In this document: positions 36,403-46,115 of the stretch, in pieces
How the letters are laid out: each line of letters begins with the position of its first letter
Numbering within the stretch: position 1 is the stretch's first letter
Assembly (NCBI GenBank): GCA_026645735.1
Contig: JAPKMT010000003.1
Coordinates: forward strand, 62,001 to 126,000
Direction: 5' to 3'
DNA: 64,000 nucleotides
Origin: Flexilinea sp.
Lineage (GTDB): Bacteria; Chloroflexota; Anaerolineae; Anaerolineales; Anaerolineaceae
Notes under the pieces: generated by a model
What the model saw: the letters and a program-made list of their open reading frames with translations, nothing else
Told to the model about the DNA's origin: nothing
Databases searched by the model: none
Position numbers and translations under genes: made by a program

Positions 36403-37902
36403 ATGTCAGATAATCTGCAACCAGTACGCGTACGTTTTGCTCCATCACCAACCGGGAGACTTCATTTAGGAGGTGGGCGGACTGCTTTATATAACTATCT
36501 ATTAGCAAAAAAAACTGGTGGAACCTTTATTTTACGCATAGAAGATACAGATAAAAAACGATATGTCGAGAGTGCCGAAAAAGAAATCATTGACGGTTTG
36601 CATTGGCTGGGCATCGAATGGGATGAGGGACCTGATAAAAACGGACCGGATGGTCCTTATCGTCAATCAGAGCGGAAACAAATCTATTTAGAAGTTGCGC
36701 AAAAACTGATTGACCAGGGAAATGCTTATTATTGTTTTTGTTCTTCAGAACGTCTTAAAGAAATGAAGGAACTTCAGCAGCAGCGTAAAGAATTTCCTCA
36801 TTACGATGGCTGTTGTCGGAAAATTCCATTGGAAGAAGCAAAAAAAAGAGTTGCAGCCGGAGAATCATACGTCATCCGTTTTAAGACACCCCAGGATGGT
36901 TCAACAACGGTTAAAGACTTGCTGCGAGGCGAGATTACCGTTGATAATAAATTAATTGATGACTATATCATCGTTAAATCTGACGGTTGGGCTCTTTATC
37001 ACCTGGCCGCAATGGTTGATGATCATCTGATGAAAATCACACACGTGATTCGCGGATCCGAATGGCTTTCAACGCTTCCGCTTCATCACATGATCATTCA
37101 AGCGTTGGGATGGAATGAACCTGTCTGGATTCATCTCTCTGTTTTCTTGAAACCGAGTGGAAAAGGTAAAATGTCAAAAAGGGAATCTGCAGATTTAATC
37201 AAAGACGGATACTCGATTTTTCTGACTGATTTAAAAGATTTGGGATATATTCCGGAAGCGGTGACGAATTGGATTACTTTAATGGGATGGAGTTTTGATG
37301 ACCATACCGAAATCTTCCAGATGGACGATTTGATCCGGGATTTCTCCTTGGAACATCTTAATCCCGCTCCGGCAGCCATTAACTTCAGCAAACTGGATTA
37401 TTTCAACGGTAATCATATTCGACGCCTGGCTCCCGGAGATTTGGCTCAACGCATGAAACCATTTTTTGAACGGGAAGGGTACGATACGGATGATGCGACG
37501 CTGCTAAAAATTGCTCCCATTGTTCAGGAACATATTGCAGGTTTGGATGAAGCACCAAATATGGCAGGTTTCTTTTTTGAGGATTCGGTCCAACCTTCCA
37601 TGGAAGACCTCATCCAGAAAGGATTAACAGCAGAACAATGTGCTGAAATTGCTTCACGCAGTTATTCTGTACTGTCCGTATTGCCTGAAATTAATATCCA
37701 TGTTGGTGAACCGGAAATGCGCGATTTGGTCGTCGAAATGGGGCTAAAACCAGCCCAGGTATTTGGCGTTCTTCGTGTAGCAGTGACAGGACAAAAAGTA
37801 AGCACTCCACTTTTCGAAAGCATGGAAATCATCGGAAAAGAAAAAGTATTGGAGCGAATTAAGACGGCAGAAATGATGCTGCGGTCCTATTCCGGAAATT
37901 GA
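36403..37902 (+). CDS. gltX: Glutamyl-tRNA synthetase
   Basis: A 499-residue class I synthetase. FAPSPTGRLHLGGGRTALYN contains the HIGH-equivalent HLGG and KGKMSKRES the KMSKS loop; the zinc-like Cys cluster CFCSSERL...CCRKI is present. It charges tRNA-Glu. glnS is also present at 42516-44198, so tRNA-Gln may be charged directly and this enzyme may be discriminating. Confidence 0.96.
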   Translation: MSDNLQPVRVRFAPSPTGRLHLGGGRTALYNYLLAKKTGGTFILRIEDTDKKRYVESAEKEIIDGLHWLGIEWDEGPDKNGPDGPYRQSERKQIYLEVAQKLIDQGNAYYCFCSSERLKEMKELQQQRKEFPHYDGCCRKIPLEEAKKRVAAGESYVIRFKTPQDGSTTVKDLLRGEITVDNKLIDDYIIVKSDGWALYHLAAMVDDHLMKITHVIRGSEWLSTLPLHHMIIQALGWNEPVWIHLSVFLKPSGKGKMSKRESADLIKDGYSIFLTDLKDLGYIPEAVTNWITLMGWSFDDHTEIFQMDDLIRDFSLEHLNPAPAAINFSKLDYFNGNHIRRLAPGDLAQRMKPFFEREGYDTDDATLLKIAPIVQEHIAGLDEAPNMAGFFFEDSVQPSMEDLIQKGLTAEQCAEIASRSYSVLSVLPEINIHVGEPEMRDLVVEMGLKPAQVFGVLRVAVTGQKVSTPLFESMEIIGKEKVLERIKTAEMMLRSYSGN

Positions 37903-38056
37903 GCTGATTTTATAATTCTGAAATAAGAGTCGCTTTCACGAAGGATGAAATAAACTTTTGCCGGTTGTGCCATAACCTTATGTAATTTCAATTAGCATTT
38001 TGAAATGGAGTGAAAAATTGTGGTTCGTTTTTATATATAACTCGCAAGTAAATAAA

Positions 38057-38094
38057 TGAACAACAAACAATGCTTCTTGTATTTCGAAATCATG
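38057..38094. repeat. Degenerate half copy (J) of the palindromic family
   Basis: GAACAACAAACAATGC...TTGTATTTCGAAATCATG resembles the right flank and end of copy B. The hairpin and left part are not recognisable and no 9-bp duplication was found. TAGAAT (38129-38134), a possible -10 of the alcohol dehydrogenase gene, lies 34 bp beyond it. The rest of the 37903-38176 gap is plain AT-rich DNA. Confidence 0.4.
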
Positions 38095-38176
38095 GAAATA
38101 ACCAAATAGGATTGGAGAGTTTTTTTCATAGAATCAATTAATTAATATTCTTTTATGAAATATGAAAGGAATTGAC

Positions 38177-39346
38177 ATGGATAGTTTTTCTTTTCAAATT
38201 CCGACCCAAATTCATGTTGGGATAGGAAAGTTGCAGGAACTTCAAAATGTGAAGTTGCCAGGAAAGAAGCCAATTATCGTAACCAGCGGTAAATCGATTA
38301 AGAAATATGGCTACTTAGATCAATTAATGAACATCCTTTCTGATTTACAGGTCGAATTTGTGGTTTTCGAATCCGTGGTGCAAAATCCGACAAAACGAAA
38401 TGTTGAGGAAATTGTTGAAGTATTTCGGAAGAATCAATGTGACTTTGTAATTGGTTTTGGTGGCGGAAGCAGTATTGATGCGGCAAAAGCAGCCGCAGCG
38501 ATGCTTGCAAATGAGGGCGATTTGTGGGATTACGTTCAAATAGGAACCGGAAAAAAGAAATCCTTTGCCCACGATCCAATTCCTCTGATCGCCATTCCGA
38601 CGACTGCAGGGACGGGGACGGAAGGGAACGCCACGGCAGTGATAACAAACGAAGCAACCGGAGAAAAGGTTGGAATCGGATGCTGTTTTCCGCGTATCTC
38701 GCTTGTCGATCCTGCGTTAACTGTCAATATTTCACCAATATATACGGCATTTCAGGGATTTGATGCCCTATTTCATTGTATGGAAGCCTACATAGCGAAA
38801 AAGGCAATCCCGATCAGCAATCCATTGGCATTGGACGGTTTGAGGATTATATTCAATCATCTGTCCATTGCGGTCAACCATGGTGAAGAGGTAGATGCTA
38901 GAGCCCATATGGCATGGGGTGCTACATTAGGAGGAATGGTTATTTGTCTGTCTTCTTGCACGACAGCCCATAATATTGAGCATAGTTTGAGCGGAATCAA
39001 CCCTGAAGTGGTTCATGGAGCAGGACTGATCATCATTTCAGGCGCATTTCATCGTTTTGGAGCAAAACAAATCCCGGAAAAGTATGCAGCTATGGGTGAT
39101 GCCATTGGTGTTACAACACCCCATCAGACAGTTCAGGAAAAAGCGCAGGCTTTTCTGGATGCGTTTGAGCAATTAAAATCCGATTGCGGGGTTGGAAAAC
39201 TCTGTCTGCGGGATTATGGATTTGTTGAATCGGATTTTGATGAGATTATCGAGAAATCGCATGTGATCGCCGGTGGTGCATTTTCACGTGATTTGTATGC
39301 GATTAGTGATGTCGATTTAAAAACCATTTTACTTGAATCTTACTGA
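38177..39346 (+). CDS. Iron-containing alcohol dehydrogenase
   Basis: A 389-residue group III dehydrogenase. FVIGFGGGSSIDAAKAAA (NAD site), IPTTAGTGTEGNATAVITN, GFDALFHCMEAYIAKKA and the metal-binding histidines of TTAHNIEHSLSG and VVHGAGLIII are intact. The second ATG (38177) is chosen because GAAAGGA lies 6 nt before it. Substrate is likely a primary alcohol or aldehyde in fermentation; butanol-type and lactaldehyde-type activities cannot be told apart. The SDR gene follows by 9 bp. Confidence 0.9.
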   Translation: MDSFSFQIPTQIHVGIGKLQELQNVKLPGKKPIIVTSGKSIKKYGYLDQLMNILSDLQVEFVVFESVVQNPTKRNVEEIVEVFRKNQCDFVIGFGGGSSIDAAKAAAAMLANEGDLWDYVQIGTGKKKSFAHDPIPLIAIPTTAGTGTEGNATAVITNEATGEKVGIGCCFPRISLVDPALTVNISPIYTAFQGFDALFHCMEAYIAKKAIPISNPLALDGLRIIFNHLSIAVNHGEEVDARAHMAWGATLGGMVICLSSCTTAHNIEHSLSGINPEVVHGAGLIIISGAFHRFGAKQIPEKYAAMGDAIGVTTPHQTVQEKAQAFLDAFEQLKSDCGVGKLCLRDYGFVESDFDEIIEKSHVIAGGAFSRDLYAISDVDLKTILLESY

Positions 39347-39355
39347 TATGAAATT

Positions 39356-40078
39356 ATGAAAACAGCTTTAATAACCGGATCTTCAAAACGGTTAGGAAAA
39401 TCGATGTCCATCCATCTTGCCAAACGGAAATATTTTGTCTGGGTTCATTATTTCCGAGATCATCAGAACGCTGTCGAGACTGCGAATGAGATCATACTGG
39501 AAGGTGGACAAGCAGAAATTCTTCAGGCTGATTTGACCCAGGAAGAAGCAGTCCTTCGAATGTTTGATATATGTGCAAAACAGCGGGATTCGCTCGATTT
39601 GTTGATCAACAATGCTGCAATCATTCAATCCAAAAAAATAACTGAGACGAAGTTTTCTGAATGGGATGACATTTTTGGTATTAATTTACGCGCACCCTGG
39701 TTTTGTTCCATCTGTGCTGCAGAATTGATGAAGCTGAAGAATGAGGGACTGATCATTAACATTGCAGATTCTGGTGCGACAAAAAATTGGACAAAAAATG
39801 CAGCCTACGGAATCAGCAAGAACGCCTTACTTAATTTGACACAAGTGCTGGCCAAGAGTCTTGCACCAGATATTCGGGTTAATTCCATTTCCCCGGGTTT
39901 AATTCTTCCTTCAGATGACATGAAACCGGAACAATGGAATTTCCTGATGAAAAAATCATTATTAAGACGAGAGGGTAAATTGGATGATCTAATCAGGGCT
40001 TTGGATTTTATTGTAGATTCACCCTATTTAACCGGGGCTGATATTGTTGTCGATGGCGGATATCGATTAGGATCTTGA
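39356..40078 (+). CDS. Short-chain dehydrogenase/reductase
   Basis: A 240-residue classical SDR. ALITGSSKRLGKSMSIHLA carries the TGxxxRLG cofactor motif (Arg-Leu variant typical of pteridine-reductase-like members and NADPH preference), LLINNAAI is conserved, and the catalytic tetrad shows as Ser (ADSGATKN) and YGISK. The substrate is not known. It lies between the alcohol dehydrogenase and a membrane protein, with 9 and 1 bp spacing, so the three are likely one operon. Confidence 0.9.
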   Translation: MKTALITGSSKRLGKSMSIHLAKRKYFVWVHYFRDHQNAVETANEIILEGGQAEILQADLTQEEAVLRMFDICAKQRDSLDLLINNAAIIQSKKITETKFSEWDDIFGINLRAPWFCSICAAELMKLKNEGLIINIADSGATKNWTKNAAYGISKNALLNLTQVLAKSLAPDIRVNSISPGLILPSDDMKPEQWNFLMKKSLLRREGKLDDLIRALDFIVDSPYLTGADIVVDGGYRLGS

Positions 40079-40079
40079 C

Positions 40080-41021
40080 ATGCAATTCAATCGTGAAATC
40101 GTCATTAAGATGTTGAAAATAATTCCGCTATGGAAATTGGTTTTATGTTTGGGCACGCTTTTTTCTACATCCGGTGTTTTAAAATTTTGGGGTATTAATT
40201 TCAATTGGATATATTTTATTTATGTTGTTTTATTTTCGTTTTTAACAATCATTCTTGCTCGCTGGTTGCAAATTCGTTTTGCTTTTTATCGTGAGAGAGT
40301 TCCCCTTGGAAAAAATTTTTCTATACTAACTTCGGCATGGAGAAAAAAAGTCGAATTTAATCCTGACGACGCTGTACCAGTATTTAATTTCATCATGTTT
40401 CTGACTTGTATTGTTCTCATGATTTTCTATTTATGGATGGCCCATCTCATTGAAAACCGATTTACGATCAATATATTCCTGTTGTTTTTAATCATGACCG
40501 TCCTTATATATGCTTATGCCGGGTCGTATCGAAAAATTTCATGGCTGGAAGAGATTGCCGATGGGATTATCACTGTTTTCACACCATCCATATGGATCTC
40601 AGCTCAATATGCATCTGAAGCATCACAATTATCCATCTTGAGTTTTGTACTGCCAATCCTTTGCTTTTTCTTGTCCTTCCGGTTTGTTTTCAGTATGATT
40701 ATCGTGGAAGAGAATATTCATTTTTCTCCTGGTTTGTTTGTCGCTGCAATTCATAATAAGAATTTACGAATTCATCATATTTTTCCTTTTGCGGCATACA
40801 GCATCATCATTCTGACAAATATCATGGGAGTGCATTGGCGTATACAATGGCCTCAGTTTTTTACAATTCCTACGATCGTGATTCAAATAATTTTGATCGA
40901 GAGAATCCTCGCTGGAAAAAAATTTGAGAAGAATATATTATTTTTTCTATCATTTGCGAACATTCTTCTTTTGGAATATTTACAAACTGCTGCGATATGG
41001 CTCAATCAATCCATTGTTTGA
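40080..41021 (+). CDS. Uncharacterised polytopic membrane protein
   Basis: A 313-residue protein with about eight or nine hydrophobic helices and a loop GSYRKISWLEEIADGI in the middle. The helix pattern faintly recalls UbiA-type prenyltransferases, but no DxxxD magnesium motif is present, so this is not asserted. It begins 1 bp after the SDR gene and probably belongs to the same operon. The following 260 bp contain only AT-rich sequence. Confidence 0.65.
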   Translation: MQFNREIVIKMLKIIPLWKLVLCLGTLFSTSGVLKFWGINFNWIYFIYVVLFSFLTIILARWLQIRFAFYRERVPLGKNFSILTSAWRKKVEFNPDDAVPVFNFIMFLTCIVLMIFYLWMAHLIENRFTINIFLLFLIMTVLIYAYAGSYRKISWLEEIADGIITVFTPSIWISAQYASEASQLSILSFVLPILCFFLSFRFVFSMIIVEENIHFSPGLFVAAIHNKNLRIHHIFPFAAYSIIILTNIMGVHWRIQWPQFFTIPTIVIQIILIERILAGKKFEKNILFFLSFANILLLEYLQTAAIWLNQSIV

Positions 41022-41284
41022 AAGAATCGAAGCGCAACCGTTTCTACCATACAGGACATGATCCTCATGGAAAAACATGTAATTGTAAATTTTAATTGTG
41101 AAAAGAATATTTTATAAAACTTAATTTTTCAAATCTTCGCAACCAAAACAAAAGAACAATATAATTTCTTTCTTTTTTCAAAAGACCGATTAATATTTAG
41201 AAATTGCCGAAAGAATCGATAAATTGCACCGAATTATCATGTACAATAGACATAAGAAATTCAGTTGTAACGAGGAATTGAAGC

Positions 41285-42352
41285 ATGAATAGAACAAAAA
41301 AGATCATCTTAATTGCGGGAATTATGGGTTTGTTCCTTTCTGGTTGCCATTTACCAGATCGGAATGTTGATCCAGGAATTTTATATACATTGGCTGCTGA
41401 AACAATTCAAGCGGAAAATAACCGGATTGCTTCTTTGACTCCTCCGACTCCAACATCAACAATCACTCTAACTCCGACAGTAACACCCACAGCTACGATT
41501 ACCCCTACAGCGACAATTGTTCCATCAGCAACGTGGGTATCTCATGCAGCCGGATCCGCGGATATACTTGTGCTTTACTACAATGATGTGGCTGAGAGTG
41601 CTGATGAGGATGCTTATTATCAGTGGGAAAGTGATTCCTATGTTCGGAAAGCTGAATTTGAACAACAGGTGCGTGTGCTATATGAATTAGGTTATACCAG
41701 TATTGGCCTTTCTGACATGGTCAAAGTACTGTATGAAGGCGGAGAGCTTCCAGCTCGTCCTGTCATGTTTACCTTTGATTCTTCGAAATTGGGACAATAT
41801 CGAAATGCTTATCCCATCTTAAAAAAATATGGGATGAAGGGTAACTTGATGTTACTGGCGGCCCAAATCGACACGAAGAATTGCCTCTCTACAGAACAAG
41901 TCAAAGAAATGATGGCTGATGGCTGGGAAATTGGCAGCAGAGGATACTGGGGGACTGATATATATAATGATCCCTCCAAGACTGGCGAAGAAATAGGAAA
42001 ATCCAAACCATTATTGGAAGAAAAATTTGGAGTTGATGTCCAAGTATTCGCATATCCATATGGACTTCCAGATAATGCAGGACGCATGGCTAGTGCAGTC
42101 AGTTCATATCTTTATAAAGCAGCCTTTGGAAAACAGCATACGGTAAAACAATCCATTAATAATATTTTGTATCTGGGCAGATATGAAATATTGAAAGGTC
42201 TTTCTTATAATGATTTCTTCTCATACCTGCCATGGCAGGAAGGCAGCATTTCCCAGGAAACGATGAATTGGACCTTGCCTTCGCCAACAGTTGATCCGAC
42301 AGCCTATGCATTGACTGCTGCTCCGAATGTAGAATCACCTGCGACGCCATAA
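41285..42352 (+). CDS. Lipoprotein with degenerate polysaccharide deacetylase (NodB-like) domain
   Basis: A 355-residue protein with a lipoprotein signal peptide (GIMGLFLSGC), a Pro/Thr-rich linker (residues 56-85, e.g. TPTVTPTATITPTATI) and a NodB-like barrel. LPARPVMFTFDSS corresponds to motif 1, which is normally TFDDG, so the catalytic Asp pair is reduced to Asp-Ser. Motif 2, usually SHTxxH, reads GSRGYWG and lacks both metal histidines. FAYPYG is motif 3. It is probably a carbohydrate-binding pseudoenzyme on the outer surface. A GAGG site precedes the ATG. Confidence 0.85.
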   Translation: MNRTKKIILIAGIMGLFLSGCHLPDRNVDPGILYTLAAETIQAENNRIASLTPPTPTSTITLTPTVTPTATITPTATIVPSATWVSHAAGSADILVLYYNDVAESADEDAYYQWESDSYVRKAEFEQQVRVLYELGYTSIGLSDMVKVLYEGGELPARPVMFTFDSSKLGQYRNAYPILKKYGMKGNLMLLAAQIDTKNCLSTEQVKEMMADGWEIGSRGYWGTDIYNDPSKTGEEIGKSKPLLEEKFGVDVQVFAYPYGLPDNAGRMASAVSSYLYKAAFGKQHTVKQSINNILYLGRYEILKGLSYNDFFSYLPWQEGSISQETMNWTLPSPTVDPTAYALTAAPNVESPATP

Positions 42353-42462
42353 ACTGTTTTTAGAAAAGAAAAACTACCTCGATCTACTAATTTGAATGGA
42401 AGGCCGAAAATTTTTGTTCCTGGTTGCAGATTGATTATGGGGATCCCCATTGGAAATACGGG

Positions 42463-42499
42463 AAAAAAAGCCATCTGAATTGTTTCGGATGGCTTTTTT
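42463..42499. terminator. Bidirectional terminator between the deacetylase-like gene and glnS
   Basis: AAAAAAAGCCATC pairs with GATGGCTTTTTT around a 13-nt loop, flanked by A- and T-runs, between two convergent genes. Confidence 0.88.
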
Positions 42500-42515
42500 A
42501 TGGTTTGTTTTCAGG

Positions 42516-44198
42516 TTATTGATTCTGCTGTTGCTTTTCGATCTTGCTCCAGGTATCTCGAAGCGAGACAGTTCGGTTAAATACAGGCAATTCTGCTGTT
42601 GAGTCCGGATCGACTGAGAAGAAACCAACTCTTTCAAATTGGAATTTCTCACCTGCTTTTGCAACAGAAAGACTGGGTTCAACATACCCGTTCAAAATAG
42701 TCAGGGAGTCCGGATTGATACAACTCAGGAATCCATCTTCACCATCCTCAGGATTCTCCTCCAAAAATAGGCGATCGTAAAGTCTGAATTCTGCACTTCT
42801 GGCTTGAGTTTCAGAAAGCCAATGAATCGTGGCTTTTACTTTTCTGCCATCCTTGGATTTGCCGCCATATGAATCAGGATCGTAGGTGCAGTGAACTTCT
42901 ATCACTTCTCCGTTATTGTCCTTAACAATATCCGTACATTTGATGTAATACGCATACCTTAAACGAACTTCGTTCCCTGGAAATAGCCGGTAATATTTTG
43001 GCGGAGGTGTTTCCCGGAAATCTTCCTGATCGATATAAATGACTCTTGAAAAAGGAATTTTCCGCGTTCCTGCTTCCGGGTCGCCGGGATTGTTTTCTGC
43101 ATCCAGCTCTTCGACCTGTTGTTCGGGGTAATTATCGATGATGACCTTAAGTGGTTTTAGAACTGCCATTCTTCGAAGAGAGTGTAGATTGAGATCATCT
43201 CTGATTGCCGATTCTAATAGTGCGACATCGATAATGCTGAAGTTCTTTGCAACACCAACGCGTTTTATAAAATCCTTGATTGCTTCTGGTGTATAGCCTC
43301 GCCTTCGTAATCCGCACAAAGTCGGCATGCGGGGATCATCCCATCCTTTTACGAATCCTTCTTTAACAAGACGGAGTAATTTCCGTTTGCTGAGGACGGT
43401 AAAGCTCAAATTTAGACGTGCAAATTCAATTTGACGTGGTTTATATTCTCCCAGTTCATCCAGAAACCATTCATACAGCGGTCGATGGTTTTCATATGCA
43501 AGATCACAAAGAGAATGCGTGATGCCTTCCATGGAATCATTTTGGCCGTGAGCCCAATCATACATCGGGTAGATACACCATTTGTTTCCAGTCCGATGAT
43601 GGGGTGGTTCATGGATAATTCGATACATGACCGGATCCCTTAAATTCATGTTTGGACTGGCCATGTCAATCTTTGCACGCAATACCCGGGATCCATCTGG
43701 GAATTCTCCGTTTTTCATGCGATTCAATAAATCGATATTTTCTTCAACGCTGCGATTTCGATAGGGTGACTCTTTTCCCGATTCAGTCAATGTACCCCGA
43801 TTTTCTTTCACATCTTCCTGAGATTGATCATCAACATAAGCTTTACCTTTTTCAATTAAACGGATTGCCCAGGAATAGAGTTTATCGAAATAGGAGGATG
43901 CAAAAAACTCGCGATCTTCCCAATCAAATCCCAACCAATGGATATCTTCTTTGATGGAATTTACAAATTCTATGTTTTCTTTGGCAGGATTCGTGTCATC
44001 AAAGCGCAAATTGCATTGGCCGCCGTATTCTTCTGCGATTCCGAAACTTATGGTAAGTGCTTTTGCGTGGCCAATGTGAAGATACCCATTTGGTTCAGGC
44101 GGGAATCTTGTGTGCACTTTTGTATAACGGCCAGATTTTAAATCATCATTGATTGCTTCGCGTATAAAATCAATCGATTTGTCTTCATCTTGACTCAT
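42516..44198 (-). CDS. glnS: Glutaminyl-tRNA synthetase
   Basis: A 560-residue class I synthetase. [17 protein letters not shown] holds [12 protein letters not shown] the KMSKS-equivalent, and [20 protein letters not shown] with RPLYEWFLD are typical of bacterial GlnRS; the two beta-barrel anticodon domains follow. It charges tRNA-Gln directly. Bacterial GlnRS is patchily distributed and thought to have been acquired from eukaryotes, so its presence in this lineage may be by transfer. The gene is alone on the minus strand. Confidence 0.96.
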   Translation of the reverse strand: MSQDEDKSIDFIREAINDDLKSGRYTKVHTRFPPEPNGYLHIGHAKALTISFGIAEEYGGQCNLRFDDTNPAKENIEFVNSIKEDIHWLGFDWEDREFFASSYFDKLYSWAIRLIEKGKAYVDDQSQEDVKENRGTLTESGKESPYRNRSVEENIDLLNRMKNGEFPDGSRVLRAKIDMASPNMNLRDPVMYRIIHEPPHHRTGNKWCIYPMYDWAHGQNDSMEGITHSLCDLAYENHRPLYEWFLDELGEYKPRQIEFARLNLSFTVLSKRKLLRLVKEGFVKGWDDPRMPTLCGLRRRGYTPEAIKDFIKRVGVAKNFSIIDVALLESAIRDDLNLHSLRRMAVLKPLKVIIDNYPEQQVEELDAENNPGDPEAGTRKIPFSRVIYIDQEDFRETPPPKYYRLFPGNEVRLRYAYYIKCTDIVKDNNGEVIEVHCTYDPDSYGGKSKDGRKVKATIHWLSETQARSAEFRLYDRLFLEENPEDGEDGFLSCINPDSLTILNGYVEPSLSVAKAGEKFQFERVGFFSVDPDSTAELPVFNRTVSLRDTWSKIEKQQQNQ

Positions 44199-44461
44199 AG
44201 AGTAATCCTTTTGGGTATCTTAGAATTTTAAATTATTTTTGTCAGCGTCATTTCCATATATTGTTTCAAGAAGAACTTTTTTCAATAGTGGTATCCATCG
44301 GAAATTCCGGAATTTATAATAAAAAGTTTCATTTTTCTTTGATAGTAGGTTTATTATAAGACATGCATTTGGTTTTTTCCAGTTGGATGACGTTTCCACC
44401 ATAATACGAAAGGTAAGTCCAATTTTAAATCAAATCTTTGGCATTTTCGTGATATCTGGAT
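44199..44461. other. Intergenic region upstream of glnS
   Basis: Together with the adjoining terminator this is a 322-bp gap. On the minus strand a TATAAT lies at 44358-44353, about 155 nt ahead of the glnS ATG. I see no repeat copy, open frame or T-box-like structure. Confidence 0.4.
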
Positions 44462-44492
44462 AAAAAAAGACGGCTGAAAAAACCGTCTTTTT
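44462..44492 (-). terminator. Terminator after the Rrf2-family gene
   Basis: On the minus strand, AAAAAGACGGTT and GCCGTCTTTTTTT form a short G/C stem with an A/T extension ending in a T-run, about 30 bp after the stop codon. Confidence 0.85.
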
Positions 44493-44520
44493 GACTTTGT
44501 CTGGTCTGGTGAGAGAAAAT

Positions 44521-44916
44521 TTATTTTTTCAGCAGATCTGAAAGTTTATAATCTTTTAATGCTTCCTGAATCTTATCTCCGACTGCATTCCACACTTCCA
44601 AAGCAATGTCATTCTCTTGAATTGGTTCAGAGCTTTCAGATGTTGGAACAGAGAATTGTCCCTCCAGTGCATTAAAAATATCATAAATGCTGATTCCCAT
44701 TCCTTTTGAACCCAGCTTTAAACCGCCTTTTGGGCCTGGAGTCGCTTTAATTAGACCATTTTGCTGCAGAGTATGCGCAATTTGATGCAGGAATGGCAAC
44801 GGGATAGCAAGCTGCTCAGAAATGGCGGCTGTGGATTTCGAAGTGTTTTCTTTATCGGATGCCAGCGCTATCATCAGCTGTAATCCGTAATTAAGTCTTC
44901 TGCTAACCTTCAACAT
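44521..44916 (-). CDS. Rrf2-family transcriptional regulator without cluster cysteines
   Basis: A 131-residue winged-helix protein. SRRLNYGLQLMIALA, STAAISEQLAIPLPFLHQIAHTLQQNGLI and PGPKGGLKLG are standard Rrf2 motifs. IscR and NsrR bind an Fe-S cluster through three cysteines in the segment after residue 90; this protein contains no cysteine at all, so it must sense something else or act without a ligand. No obvious target gene is adjacent. It has its own terminator. Confidence 0.9.
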   Translation of the reverse strand: MLKVSRRLNYGLQLMIALASDKENTSKSTAAISEQLAIPLPFLHQIAHTLQQNGLIKATPGPKGGLKLGSKGMGISIYDIFNALEGQFSVPTSESSEPIQENDIALEVWNAVGDKIQEALKDYKLSDLLKK

Positions 44917-45050
44917 AGTTCACCTCATAAACTCTTTTCTCAGCGATATCTGCTGATTGTTTGCCAATAAAAAACTAATTACATTTTCTATTAACATTAT
45001 ACACGAATATTATGTTAACTTATTAAGATCAAGTTAGTTTATGATTCAAT

Positions 45051-45395
45051 CTAATGTACTTTTATAAGGGTTTTGGCTTCTTTCCACAAATCTTCCAACT
45101 GATAAAAATCTCTGCGATCTGGAGAAAAAATGTGTACGACAATATCGCCAAAGTCCAATAATACCCATCCAGCACTGTTTGCGCCTTGTATGCTGCAATG
45201 TTGATGATATTCTTCACGAATTTTTCCCGATACTGCTTCGGAAAGACTTTGCAACATACGGCTGCTGGTACCTGAACAAACCACAAAATAATCGGTAAAA
45301 GAGACTTGCTGACTAACATCCATTAAGATGATGTCTTCAGCTTTATGTTCTTCTAAAATATCAACAATTTTTCGAGCGATTGTAATCGTATCCAG
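45051..45395 (-). CDS. rsfS: Ribosomal silencing factor RsfS, apparent CTG start
   Basis: A 114-residue protein that binds ribosomal protein L14 and blocks subunit joining in stationary phase. SFTDYFVVCSGTSSRMLQSL, GWVLLDFGDIVVHIF and FYQLEDLW are diagnostic. The first ATG (45323) would remove the conserved N-terminus TIARKIVDILEEHKAEDIIL, which is clearly in frame upstream. No ATG, GTG or TTG is available there. A CTG at 45395 lies 6 nt after CAGGAG and is chosen. It is 22 bp downstream of thpR. Confidence 0.88.
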   Translation of the reverse strand: MDTITIARKIVDILEEHKAEDIILMDVSQQVSFTDYFVVCSGTSSRMLQSLSEAVSGKIREEYHQHCSIQGANSAGWVLLDFGDIVVHIFSPDRRDFYQLEDLWKEAKTLIKVH

Positions 45396-45417
45396 AGTAT
45401 TCTCCTGATTTAAAATA

Positions 45418-46020
45418 TTAGTTATTATGAATTGATATTAACATATTTTTAAGAATTTGACTATAGATCGTGTGATAAAGCGATCCTTTTGGGGTCAAAG
45501 TACTTTCGATTAATTGAATTTGATCGACAAGAAATGGCAGAAAAGAAATCTCTTTCACCGTTTGGATAACGGTTTCCAATGTGTCATGGGAAGCTGGAAT
45601 TTCTTCCATTGAAATTCGGCCAAGGGTTATATGAGGCTGAAAAGGACGATTGTCTTTTTCAAAACCACGTTCACATGCATTTTTCTCAAGATCTTTCTGG
45701 AGTCCGCATAACATTTCAGGAGGCTGAATCCCGATCCACAATACACGGGGCATCCGAATTGTAGGAAAAACGCCCGAATCTTTCAACTGAATTTCGAAGG
45801 GATCGTGGCAAAGACCTGTTTTTTGAGTGATTTCCTTCAGTACCTGAATTTGATTCACAGGCAATTCCCCGAAAAACTTCAATGTGATGTGAAGATTATT
45901 TTCTGAGACCCAACGAATTCCAGGCTTTCTAATCATCGGATTTTGAAGTATTTTTTTTACAATTATCTCTTTGTTTACAGCGGAAATCGGAATTGCGATA
46001 AACAGACGCGGCATGTTCAT
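45418..46020 (-). CDS. thpR: RNA 2',3'-cyclic phosphodiesterase (LigT/ThpR)
   Basis: A 200-residue 2H phosphoesterase. The two catalytic HxTx motifs appear in NNLHITLKFFGELP and FQPHITLGRI. RLFIAIPIS at the start is typical. It hydrolyses 2',3'-cyclic ends of RNA to 2'-phosphates. It probably shares a transcript with rsfS. The upstream spacer, 300 bp, contains repeat copy D and the alaS promoter. Confidence 0.93.
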   Translation of the reverse strand: MNMPRLFIAIPISAVNKEIIVKKILQNPMIRKPGIRWVSENNLHITLKFFGELPVNQIQVLKEITQKTGLCHDPFEIQLKDSGVFPTIRMPRVLWIGIQPPEMLCGLQKDLEKNACERGFEKDNRPFQPHITLGRISMEEIPASHDTLETVIQTVKEISFLPFLVDQIQLIESTLTPKGSLYHTIYSQILKNMLISIHNN

Positions 46021-46115
46021 CCCTTCTGTGAAAATAATCTCACGGTCAAAAACGTACAGAATACCTATATTTAATCATAAAATTTAAATTTTTTTGTCAA
46101 ATTTCGGAAGAACCA

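Noticed and set aside
45051..45323. rsfS starting at the first ATG (45323).
   Set aside because: It would remove the conserved N-terminal helix and has no ribosome-binding site.
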